NCBI RefSeq assembly: GCF_963678635.1
Contig: NC_087062.1
Location: forward strand, 52,958,473-53,022,472
Direction of reading: 5' to 3'
Source: Symsagittifera roscoffensis
Lineage: Eukaryota; Xenacoelomorpha; Acoela; Convolutidae
Length of the DNA: 64,000 nt
This document shows, in pieces, positions 1-9,727 of the stretch. The notes under the pieces were generated by a model. It had not been told where the DNA came from and made no database searches. It worked only from the letters and a program-made list of their open reading frames with translations. Position numbers and translations under genes: made by a program. The first letter of the stretch is position 1; every line of letters starts with the position of its first letter.

Positions 1-1307
1 TGAGTTGGATCATTCCTCCACAGAAGGTCCTACTCTTGTTTCATCATTGGGCTCGATATCTTCCCAATGCTAAAAATAAGCTGAATTCAATTATCAACTT
101 TATATAATATGCATCGAGTTTGCTTTGGAGCAAAAAGTATCAGCTGGAAGAAATAATATACTGATTTTGTTCAAAAAGCGAGAAAAAAACTAAATATGAC
201 CAAATAGTTGCTCGACAATTATTCAAGCTCGACGATTTTTCATCTAAAATAACGAGACTTCAATGGCTTTTTTGCTGTTTAAATTGTGAACACGACAGCT
301 TTAAGGTCAGTTTCAGCACAACAGTGATTTGAAAGAAAGAGGAAGAACGCCCTTTATATCTTTCTTTCTTTCCGATCAAAATAGTGTTGAAAATTCACAT
401 ATAACTGTCCTCATCACCTTAAAATTAAAAAATTGGCGCCTGAAGATCATAAATTAAAGATTCAAGTTTAATGTCAACAAAATTGCTGGGTTCAGTGGCA
501 AATAAGAAAAATGCTTATCAAACAGTTTCATACGTAAATCTATGGTAAAAACAGTTTTCGAACAAAATTGCAAAAAAAAATTTTTTTATTGATTTCTGCT
601 GCTATTTGAATCCAATTGATCTGTCAAGTGAAAAAATCTAAGTTTATATTTATTAGAAATTTCGTTTATTTAACATTTTTGAACTATGGAAATTGTATAC
701 CTAGCATCAAAGTTTAAAAAAGAAAAGTATTTATAAGACGTTTTTCATAAATGACAATTATTCGCAAAAGTTCTATTCATATAATCTTCATATAAGAGAT
801 TTGTAATATTTTTTGTACATATAGATTGAAAAACAATGCGTCACAAGGAAAATTTCGATATGAAATTTGTATGATAAACGTTTATTGGTCAGCTTGGGTC
901 TTTTATTTACTCCTTATCGCTGTAAGCATCAAATTTCCTTTCACCTTAGCTTTAAGACTGAATAAACTGATCTAGTACTCGAGCTCAAGGTAATTTTTAG
1001 TTTTTCACAGAGCCTAGAAAACTTTATAAGTCATCTCCAATTTTAAAAGGTTAGAGACAAACAATAAGAACCGCAAGAATATTTTGTTAACGACCAGCAT
1101 GCCAACTGCATTTTCTTTTCACCATCAGTCATTTTATCCTTCAAAGTTTAATTAGATTTGATTTTATATTATTAAAAAGTTATCAAAATTATCAAAATCT
1201 TATTCATTATCACAAAAATAGTTTGTTTCCACTTGATTTAAATCAGAAGATTGCTAAACATTTTTCTTGAAATCGTATTTCTTAAAAATATATATTTTTC
1301 AATTTAG
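1..1307. other. AT-rich noncoding sequence upstream of the neuropeptide gene
   Basis: I see no coding exon here. The stretch is AT-rich with many short homopolymers. It ends in a pyrimidine-containing tract and AG at about 1306-1307, a plausible 3' splice site 16 nt before the start codon of the peptide precursor. Any promoter or 5' UTR exon would lie in or beyond this stretch, but I cannot place one. Confidence 0.5.
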
Positions 1308-1323
1308 AATTAAACTAGGAATC

Positions 1324-2658
1324 ATGAATAATATTCTCCACGTGGGATTTCTCTGTGCCAGTCTGTTTGTTGCCGGTTCCTTCTGGCTCCTCCCTTCGGT
1401 TACTTCGGAAGAGGTTGAACCAGGGGAACGTCTGGCTCTGATGAAACGAGGAATGGCGTGGGACTTCACCAAAAAGGCGGGACCCTCAGGTAACAATTAG
1501 TTTCTACTTAAAAGTCGAGTAATAGAGCCGAAACAGAGATGCACCAAAATCTTAACATCTCTTCTGCAATCGCAAAAAGTTATCAATAAAGTTTGGTTGG
1601 TAAACTTTGATCTTTTTTCAACAATAACTGTTTTCTAGTATAAGTGTTTTTGGATAGTTAATAAGGATATTTTTCTTTTTTTTTAGTTCATCTGCGAGAT
1701 TGTTTCAGCATAACTGCACTTTATATTTGAAACGATTTTGAAGCTTGAAAAGAGTCTTCGTGTTTAGATGACAAACGAAGCATGGCTTGGGACTTCGTGC
1801 GTCGTAGCGCTTCGGACGACGATCAACCACTCTCGGAAGACAAAAAGGGAATGGCATGGGACTTCACGAGGAGAAGTCTCGACGACAAGCGGAACTCGTG
1901 GAGTTTCATGCACCAACCTCCCCCCTACTATGCCGCAGCAGACGAAAAGAGAGCCATGGCATGGGACTTCACCAAGAGAACACCTCAGGTATTGCATTCA
2001 TAATCTCGATGGAGATCAACGTTCTATTTGTTAAAACGTATCTTCGAAATAATCTCCGTTTTCTCTAAATATTTGAAATTAAATAACAAATGAATATTTG
2101 AAGAATACAATTTAATTGTGAGAAATTTTGTCGTCTTAGGCATCTGCCATTTGAAGTGCACATTACAATATAATGAGAAATCATTCGACAAGTGAGGCTA
2201 AACTTAACTTGATCAATCTAACTTTCTAAAACACGAAATTTTTCATTTCGGTTCATGCTGGTTGATTACAGGCTAAACGGGCAATGGCATGGGACTTCAC
2301 GAAGAAAAAATTTGACAAAAAACGTGCAATGGCTTGGGACTTCACGAAGAAAAACACTGACGATAAACGTGCGATGGCTTGGGACTTCACGAAGAAAAAT
2401 CTTGACAATAAACGTGCAATGGCTTGGGATTTCACGAAGAAAAACATTGATGACAAACGTGCAATGGCTTGGGACTTCACGAAGAAAAACAATGACGACA
2501 AACGTGCAATGGCGTGGGACTTCACCAAAAAGAGTTTCAACGACAATGGCGGTAAAAGAGCCATGGCCTGGGACTTCACAAAGAAGAGCGCAGTTCCGAT
2601 AGAGATGCCTGAAGGGTATGAACAGAAAAGGGCAATGGCCTGGGACTTCACCAGATAG
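1324..2658 (+). CDS. Secreted neuropeptide precursor with twelve MAWDF-core repeats (three exons)
   Basis: Exons 1324-1489, 1768-1988 and 2272-2658 join through GT-AG introns of phase 1 and phase 0 to give 257 aa. Residues 1-28 form a signal peptide (hydrophobic core, probable cleavage after VTS). The rest is a typical prohormone: dibasic KR, KK or RR sites flank repeats with core MAWDF. One copy is in exon 1, three in exon 2 (SMAWDFV, GMAWDFT, AMAWDFT) and eight in exon 3. Spacers are short and acidic (NTDD, NLDN, NIDD, NNDD). The predicted mature peptide is AMAWDFT, or a form extended by KK; no glycine precedes the basic sites, so C-terminal amidation is not predicted. Exon 2 also encodes NSWSFMHQPPPYYAAADE between KR sites, possibly a divergent copy keeping W-x-F. 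By family logic it is packed into secretory granules and cut by prohormone convertases; receptor and tissue are unknown. The splice joins rebuild DDKR and AKR cleavage sites, which supports the model. Confidence 0.9.
2275..2499 (+). repeat. 45-bp coding tandem repeat inside the neuropeptide exon 3
   Basis: Five consecutive 15-codon units (starting at 2275, 2320, 2365, 2410 and 2455) each encode K-R-A-M-A-W-D-F-T-K-K plus a four-residue spacer. Units two to five differ at only a few bases, so copy number probably grew by recent unequal exchange or slippage under selection on the peptide. The later copies (2500-2658) have longer, different spacers. Confidence 0.9.
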
Positions 2659-2955
2659 ACAGGCAAAAAGGGAATAGCCGATTTGATAATTATTCATAGG
2701 ACAATATGGATCCAACACGCAAAAACCTCCCTAGATTGGAAAAGAAAACACCCCGCTTTCTAGCAAACGACCATCACATCAACTATTTTTCATGATATTT
2801 TCAAAAATTTGATGAATATCAATACGCCAAGCAAACAAATATTCTAAATTCAGCTGTTTCCGAGGGAATTTGTTTTATTTCGAAGACATAAAGTTTTCGA
2901 TGTTCTTTAATACATGCGTAGGCATGAAAAAGCGTAAGTTTGTTTTTGATAATTT
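2659..2955. other. 3' flank of the neuropeptide gene
   Basis: No coding signal seen. This should contain the 3' UTR, but I find no canonical AATAAA hexamer before the MITE that follows. Confidence 0.4.
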
Positions 2956-2963
2956 ACGCAGAC

Positions 2964-3397
2964 CAGGGGCGGATCTAGGATTTTCTCGAGGGGGGGGCGG
3001 ATTTTCAAAAAATTTTCGAAAATTTTGACGACCTTTTTTTTTTTTTTAGGTCGACCAAATTGATTTTTCGAGCTCTCCCAAAGCACAGTTTTGTCCCTAT
3101 TTTGGCCAAATTTTTTGCGCCGCAGGCAAATTTTTGAAAAAACAGGTCAAAAAAGGCGTTTTTAGGCACTTTTTGAAAAATTTTGACGAAAAAAATCGCG
3201 TTTTTTTGGCGCGCGCTCCCCCTCAAAGCTAGTATATATTGGCGCCCAAGGCGCCTTTAGAAAAATTTTAGGGTCGGTCGGCAAAAATTTGATTTCTTAA
3301 AAAGTACCAAAGGGGGGACCCTTTGGGTCGGCAGGTGGTCGAATCCCTGAGGGGGGTGCGTCCGCCCCCCCGCCCCCCCCCCCTAAATCCGCCCCTG
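2964..3397. mobile_element. hAT-type MITE, copy 1 (434 bp)
   Basis: The element begins CAGGGGCGGATC and ends AAATCCGCCCCTG, which are terminal inverted repeats. It is flanked by a perfect 8-bp target duplication ACGCAGAC (2956-2963 and 3398-3405). TIRs starting CAGGGG with 8-bp duplications are characteristic of hAT DNA transposons. No transposase frame exists inside, so it is non-autonomous. The interior has G- and C-runs near the ends and is closely similar to 42400-42832. Confidence 0.85.
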
Positions 3398-3405
3398 ACG
3401 CAGAC

Positions 3406-4472
3406 ATTTGTTATTGCATAGATTATCCTTTGCCGCTTTTTTTGTTGAACACTTGTTCCCATCCACATTTGATGTGTTTATTCTGAGTTTCGAGCGAATC
3501 GACAGAAAGAAACAAATGGTCGAGCGAATCAAACCAGAAAAAATGTTTCGACCGGCGGCCTGAAAAAAAAACAATTAACCAGTACAAGGCAAACTGTGCA
3601 TTCTGTGCATTGTAAATGGATTCCGCAACAGGCCAAAATCTTTTTTGTCGCGGGATCCGCAACATTGCTACTTTTCTCTGATCTTCTTTGCTGTTTTGGA
3701 TTCCACAAACAAATACTTAAAACATTGTAACGCTCAAAATCGCTCCAAAAATAGGCGAATTTGAGGAATCCGCAATTTAATTTGCGGAATCCAGAACATT
3801 TTGTGAAAACCACAAACAAATAATAAGAAATGTGTATAGTTACATTGAGCTGTTGCGGAATCCGCAACTGTAAGAGGAACCCGCAATTCGTTAGTGGAAT
3901 CCGCGTTTTTTTTGCGGATTCCACCTAAATTTGCGGACTCCTTTTACATTTTGCCGAATCCACTTACATTTAGAGAATCCAGAACAACTAGCTATTTTGC
4001 TTGTTGCGGATTACGCAACAAAACAAATGTGCCGACAAAGTTTACCTTACAGGTATTTGTACGCGGAATCCACTGAAATTTTGTTTGTGGAATCCGCTTA
4101 CATTTTGGAACATATTTAAAGTCTTGTCTCTGGAATCCAGGAACATACAGACATAAAATTGTGCGCCTATCCAGTGCACAGTTTGGCCTCGTAATGACCG
4201 ACTCGAGAGAAAAAAATACTTGCTAGACTGTAAAACTGAAATACGACGTCTCAGAGCGATAACTATCTAGCTTGTTAAAATGATCGTATCAAAAAATTCG
4301 ATCTAAAGTGTTTGTTTTTTTTCGGATAATATCAAAAACGTCAACAAAAAATGGTTAGATAAAAAGATGAAAATTGCCTAGAGAAAAAATCACACGGAAT
4401 ACAATTATTCCGTCGTCACTTTCTTTGAAAAACGCAAAAGAAACATTAAAAAGATTTCGATACATATAACAA
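3406..4472. repeat. Cluster of GCGGAATCC / GGATTCCGC motifs in noncoding DNA
   Basis: Between about 3610 and 4140 I count roughly sixteen exact or near copies of GCGGAATCC in both orientations, spaced 15-60 bp apart. Several pair into hairpins: 3852-3868 is a 17-nt palindrome, 3894-3904 pairs with 3914-3924 over 11 bp with a 9-nt loop, and 4001-4021 has an 8-bp stem. Short frames across the block are by-products of the repeats. I see no gene here. Confidence 0.7.
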
Positions 4473-5019
4473 GACTACTCGTATCAGGGCAAAGCGCGTA
4501 TCAGGGCGAAGCCCTGAATGTTCCGACTGCCTTTGAAAGTTTATGGAGCAGCAGTAAAAACATTAAACAATTAAATGAAATAAAAAAAAATGAATATTTT
4601 TTTTCTAAAATTTGAAATTTTTTATGAAAACCATACCCCCACACGCCATATAAAGATTTCGTTCCTTGTAACAAACCAATTATGGCAAATAAATTTCGTT
4701 CAACCAATTTGGAACAATTTATAAGACGGATTAAATCTCCGCTCATGCATTAATATCGCGAATTATATCGCGCGTTAATTGTCCCAAATTGGTCAAAATG
4801 GCCAAAATGGCAATCTTTAAACCCTCATAACTTTACGAAAAAAAAAATCACAGGTGAAATATTTTTTCAAATTTAAGCTCAGGACAACAATGTCTTTTGA
4901 ATGATATAAAACAATTTCCGTCAAAAATGGCTAGTTAAAAAGCCAAAATTTGTCTGAAGAAAAAAAAAACACACCCCGAGCACAAATATTCCGTTACTTT
5001 CGTATCGAAAGTCGGAACA
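4473..5019 (+). repeat. R1 repeat, most complete uninterrupted copy
   Basis: The core (4519-5019) starts TGTTCCGACT and ends AGTCGGAACA, a perfect 10-bp terminal inversion. Hairpins lie at both ends: TCAGGGCGAAGCCCTGA (4501-4517) just outside the left end and ACTTTCGTATCGAAAGT (4996-5012) just inside the right. No coding capacity. It is followed by a short TAA microsatellite. Reverse-orientation copies lie at 8370-9727 and 11875-13217, both interrupted by the same insert. The class is uncertain: TG/CA ends could be a solo LTR, but hairpin ends suggest a Helitron-like or other non-autonomous DNA element. Confidence 0.65.
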
Positions 5020-5418
5020 ATAATAATAATAATAATAATAATATTAATCTGATAATGTCAGTTAAGTCAATTTAAGATAAATCAAAAGTAATTGAGATTT
5101 GAAAACTTGCTCGGAACTAGAAAAGTGGAATAATTGGATTCATAACATGGATTCGATCATCATTATTTACATTTAACTTGGTACGAATTGGCTTGGGCGG
5201 GGTTGTTGGATTTGCAGGTTAATCTGTTAGCATGAAAAACTAAACTACGTTGTATTAAGACCGGTGTAAATTAACGAACGTCTGATTGATTGACAGGTGT
5301 GAAAAACGCTTATTGTTAGGTCGAGCTTCCCTAATTAGAACCTTCATCTCACGATTTTTCAACCAAACTTTATTAGGCTCGAAAATAGAACAGTTTCAAT
5401 AAGCAGCAAACACTGAAC
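5020..5418. other. Noncoding spacer
   Basis: Starts with an AAT/TAA microsatellite, then unique-looking AT-rich DNA. No gene or RNA feature seen. Confidence 0.4.
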
Positions 5419-6126
5419 AAGACTGCTCGTATCAGGGCGAAGCCCTGAATGTTCCGACTGCCTTTTAAGGTTTATGGAGCCGCAGTAATAGCATAAAAAA
5501 TGAAATGAAATAAAATAAAATGAAAAAGTTAGCATGTACTAAAAAACTTAGTGTTTGTCGGCCGAAAATGGATATAATAAAACTTACCAAAAAAGGACCC
5601 TTTGGTTGGTGAGGGGTGTCGAATCCCTGTGGTAGTCAGACTTTTGTTGTTAATTAATTAAATGAGAGTAAAAAAAATTAGCCAATCCAATCTCTTAAAA
5701 ATTTGAGCATTTTTTGTCCAAGCAAAATGCGTCTCAAGTGTTTTCTGATTTAATTTAATTAAAACCGGAGGTATTTTTTTTTCGGCTATCCGGGAATGCG
5801 GCTCCGTGGGTACGCACCCAATTAACGCGCGATATAGTTCGCGTTTTTAACGCGTAAGCGGAGATTTAATCCGTTCTAAAAATCGTTCCAAATTGGTTGA
5901 AAGAAGCTTATTTGCCATAATTGATTGTTACTAGCAGCGAAATCTGTTTTTTTTTTGTACTTTATATGGCGCGTGGGGGGATGATTTTCAGAAAAAAAAT
6001 TCAAATTTTGGAAGAAAAAATTTCATTTGTCTTATTACATTCAATTTTTTTTATGTTATTACTGCTCCATAAACCTTAAAAAGCAGTCGGAACATTCAGG
6101 GCTTCGCCTTGATACGAGCAGTCTTC
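5419..6126. repeat. Inverted pair of R1 arms (foldback of about 700 bp)
   Basis: About 75 bp at 5419-5495 (R1 arm, forward) is repeated in inverted orientation at 6050-6126, including the GGGCGAAGCCC hairpin and TGTTCCGAC end. Between them lie the right part of the insert found in R1 (5526-5815) and half of an R1 core (5820-6126). I read this as the left edge of the tandem array, where a forward R1 arm meets a reverse R1 copy. Confidence 0.65.
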
Positions 6127-9096
6127 TTACATTTCGGGATGGCAAACAAATAAGCAAAATCAAAACACTGCGAGTTTAACAGAACTTACTTTTATTTCAA
6201 ACAAATTTTTAATTTTTAACATAAGATTGTCTCACAGTGCCTCTCAAAAAGAAGACTGAACAAAATTATACGGCCCAAAATTCATCGTTTTCATATTTGG
6301 AAAATTTGATGATAAAAAGCTTGATTTTGATTGGATGAATAAAAAAACAAAAGTGAAGAAACCTGAAGCCTAAATTCAAGCATACTAACTCATTCAAAGA
6401 TTTGATATTTCTGGGCTGCATAACGGAAAAGACCCCATGAAAAGAATGCAAATGTTTTGCAATAAGGGAGATGAATCGGGAGGTGCACTGACTGCTTTGC
6501 CAGACAATTGGCCGGCCGCTGAGTAAAAATTGCTAGCAAAGCATGGTTACAGACGGAACCCAGCTTTTTTATCCTTCAACGAATTTTGGTACAATTAAAT
6601 CTAAGTATTCAAAAACACTTGATACCTCGCTTACAGCTATATCAAAAACCCCCCGATAAATCTGCATTTAGACACATATGCAGATTATCTGAGACAGGTA
6701 GAGCGACGCACTGAATCGAGGGCTGTACGAGCGTTGTTGACAACGGGTGGCCTCGAACGAAGAAACTTCACCGGCGCTACGTGAAAGTCTATGGACTTTT
6801 TCAAGTGATGTTGAACGTTGGCGGGATAAGTATCTACACTAGGCCCTACGTCAAAACAGATAGCGACCAAATGGGGCAGATCTATTTGGGACAAGAAGAA
6901 CTTAAGGTCTGCAGAATTGGCCATGATGCCATGATGGAGCAAGATGCAGTACACATAGGGTAGAAGGCAGATGTGACTGCACATCTGCTAGATACCAATG
7001 GGAAGAAAATTGGAGTAACAGGACTACTGGATACAGGAGCAGTGGTAAGCGTGATGCCAATAAAAACATGGGAAGGAATGGGCTTCACGAGGGAAGATCT
7101 AATTACAACGAACCTCATATTGGCGGCCGCCAACCGCGGAGCAATTTACGTGGCCGGAAGGACACCAATAACGGTCCTTCACATGGGAGGACGCAATCTT
7201 TCGATGCGCTTCCTGGTGGTTGAGAATTTAGACGACTCAGACCAATTCATCCTGGGCCGTGATTTTGTCTGGAGCTTCGATGTGATGATTGGCTTGAACA
7301 ACGGTCTAATAGGGATTAGAAACCCGCACTGGAATTATGTTAAGAAACCAATTAAATGAATAATAACAGATGAAAACAATGTACCAATCTTTTTAGATAG
7401 AAAGGTAAAACTACAGCCGAGTCAAGCTGTAATAGCAATTTTTAGAATGAGAAATTTAAATTCGTTAAGTGATAGTAAACAGGTTTGTTTTGGTACCCGA
7501 CCCATATAGTCAAAACTCGATGATTTTAGGCCAGAGCTTTTCCGTAACACGAAACGGGCTGTGTACCAGTGTGTTGTTGAACACACTGGACACCACGGTT
7601 ACGACCCATCGTGCAAAGAAACTTGGTTACGCTTTGCCGATGAAAACCGACAATGAGGAGACACAACACTTGAAGAGATGTAGTGTGAAAGACTGCCCGA
7701 ATCATGCTGATAAGGATACAATTTTAACGAGAATTGATGATAATTTTAAATCTATTGTTAAACAGTTTTCAATGAAATCTGAAACGGATGACGGCTTGTC
7801 GAGCTACTCGAATTTTCCAGAAAGCCTCTCGTCATACAAACTGGAATCCGACAAACCGGTTTTGCTGGAAATAGAACACTTGAGAGGGAAAATAGGTGAG
7901 GGAGATCTTGAGTCATTAAGCGCGGTTTTAAATCGGAATGCGGACGTATTTTCAAAACATAAGGCGGACATCGGTTGCTGGAACTTCGTCGAACACGAAA
8001 TAGAATTAGAGGAAGGCGCCATTCCTCATAGGGAAGGCGCAAGCCGAATGAAGCCTCAACAATTGGAACCTTGTGATGTGTTACGTGGATGACGTGGTCA
8101 TAGCAACACGTACCCTTGAAGATCACATTGATCGGCTAGGGGAGTTCTTTGGCTGCATGAAGAGAGCAGGTTTGAAATGTAAACCATCGAAATGTGAGAT
8201 ACTAAGGGATTTAATCAAGTATCTAGGAAGAATGAATTTCACGCTCATCTAGATTAAACAGAACATAGATTAAGCGGACTTGTTGAATTGCTTTTTACAA
8301 CTTACGTCTCTAAAATTGTAGAGCTATGGAGATCCAAAAACACATGGTTAAATTCCCTTCATTTTGTTCCGACTTTCGATACGAAAGTAACGGAATATTT
8401 GTGCTCGGGGTGTGTTTTTTTTTCTTCAGACAAATTTCGACGTTTTTACTAGCCATTTTTGACAGAATTTGTTTTAATCGTTCGAAAGGTATTGTTGTCC
8501 TGAGCCTAAATTCAAAAGATATTTTACCTGTGATTGCTTTTCGTAAAATTATAGATTTAAAAATGCCATTTCGGCCAATTTGGGACAACTAACGGTGGCG
8601 TGTCACGTAGCCGATTACCCGGAGAGCCAAAAAGTAAATTCGTCCCAGGATAGCCGAAAAATTAATCTTTTCCCGGATAGCCGAAAAATAAATTCGTTCC
8701 CGGATAACTGAAATTTTTGATCTATTAACAATTACCCCCCTACCCATTTCTTATTAATAGGCGGGGGGGGGGGGGGGTTTGTTGTTTGTTTCTAGGGACA
8801 ATAGGGAGGACAAAACTTGAAGAGATCATACAAATTTACTTAAAAACATTGTTTTGTTTTCCTTTATTTGGAGTACCCCCCTTTCTCTAACCCCCCCACC
8901 CACACACTTAGTCGCATCTTCCCTCCTTCCCACTCCCTTCCCCTCTCCCACTCACCCCCTCCTCCTACCCCACATTTACCCCACTATGACCCCCGGCAAA
9001 AAAAAAATAAACGCGTTTAAAAATAAACGCCGTTTTTGGGTTTTTTTGAAAAAATTTTATTAAAAAAATTGCGTTTTCAGCGCGCGCTCCCCTTTA
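5526..9096 (+). repeat. Tandem array unit 1 (about 3.57 kb)
   Basis: From the segment beginning AAGTTAGCAT at 5526, the sequence repeats in order at 9097 and again at 12584. Each unit holds the right part of an insert, half of an R1 repeat, a noncoding leader, a Ty3/gypsy fragment, the other half of R1 and the left part of the insert. Unit 1 carries a slightly longer leader near 6265-6340 than the others. Confidence 0.8.
6670..8240 (+). mobile_element. Ty3/gypsy LTR-retrotransposon fragment 1 (fossil)
   Basis: Recognisable parts are an aspartic protease region with an LLDTGA active-site motif (about 7020-7050) and a short stretch of the pol region, including a reverse-transcriptase segment with a YVDD-box context near 8075. 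No gag or LTR can be assigned. It is broken and truncated, with several breaks, and nearly identical to fragment 2. The family is old, while the duplication that made this copy is recent. Confidence 0.8.
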
Positions 9097-9727
9097 AAGT
9101 TAGCATATACTAAAAAAATTTAGGGTTTGTCGGCCGAAAATGGATATAATAAAACTTACCAAAGAGGGACCCTTTGGTTGGTGAGGGGTGTCGAATCCCT
9201 GTAGTAGTCAGACTTTTGTTGTTAATTACTTAAATGAGAGTAAAAAAATTAGCCAATCCAATCTCTTAAAAATGTTCAGAATTTTGTAAGCTAACAGTCT
9301 ACAAAGTTTTGAGCATTTTTTGTCCAATCAAAATGCGTCTTAAGTGTCTTCTGATTTAATTTAGTTAAAACCGGAGGTATTTTTTTTTCGGCTATCCGGG
9401 AATGCGGCTCCGTGGGTACGCACTCCAATTAACGCGCGATATATTTCGCGTTTTTAACGCGTAAGCGGAGATTTAATCCGTTCTAGAAATCGTTCCAAAT
9501 TGATTGAAAGAAGCTTATTTGCCATAATTGATTGTTAGTAGCAGCGAAATCTGTTTTTTTTGTACTTTATATGGCGTGTGGGGCGATGATTTTCAGAAAA
9601 AATTTCAACTTTTACAAAAAAAAACTTCATTTGTTTTATTACATTCAACTTTTTTTAATGATTACTGCTCCATTAATCTTTAAAGGCAGTCGGAACGTTG
9701 AGAGCTTCGCCTTGATACGAGCAGTCT
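8370..9727 (-). repeat. R1 repeat copy in reverse orientation, split by an insert
   Basis: 8370-8590 matches the right half of the 4519-5019 core in reverse and 9424-9727 matches its left half, ending in the GGGCTTCGCC hairpin. Relative to the uninterrupted copy, about 0.83 kb (8590-9424) has been inserted beside TTGGGACAA. Short frames on both strands of the first half are not genes. Confidence 0.7.
8590..9424. mobile_element. Non-autonomous insert inside R1, with imperfect terminal inversions
   Basis: The left end reads GGTGGCGTGTCACGTAGCCG and the reverse complement of the right end GTGCGTACCCACGGAGCCGC, an imperfect inversion. Just inside the left end CCGGATAGCCGAAAAAT is tandemly repeated about three times (8620-8715). 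The middle holds a G-run (about 8762-8778), C-rich and T-rich tracts, and at 9080-9210 a block related to the interior of the hAT-type MITE at 2964-3397. No protein coding. Confidence 0.55.

Noticed and set aside
2275-2499. Regular repeats that might suggest a CRISPR-like array
   Set aside because: The repeats are in-frame protein-coding units with 12-nt variable spacers in a spliced animal gene.
2253-2718. Long minus-strand frames opposite the neuropeptide repeats
   Set aside because: They mirror the 45-bp coding repeat on the other strand; the plus strand has a signal peptide, matching splice phases and dibasic sites.
3005-3226. Minus-strand frame with KF-rich sequence, echoed at 42382-42842
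   Set aside because: It is produced by the T-rich interior of the hAT-type MITE and occurs in both copies without any transposase motif.
8310-8592. Opposed ~90-codon frames, repeated at 11815-12097
   Set aside because: They lie in the noncoding R1 repeat, overlap on both strands and recur only because the segment is duplicated.
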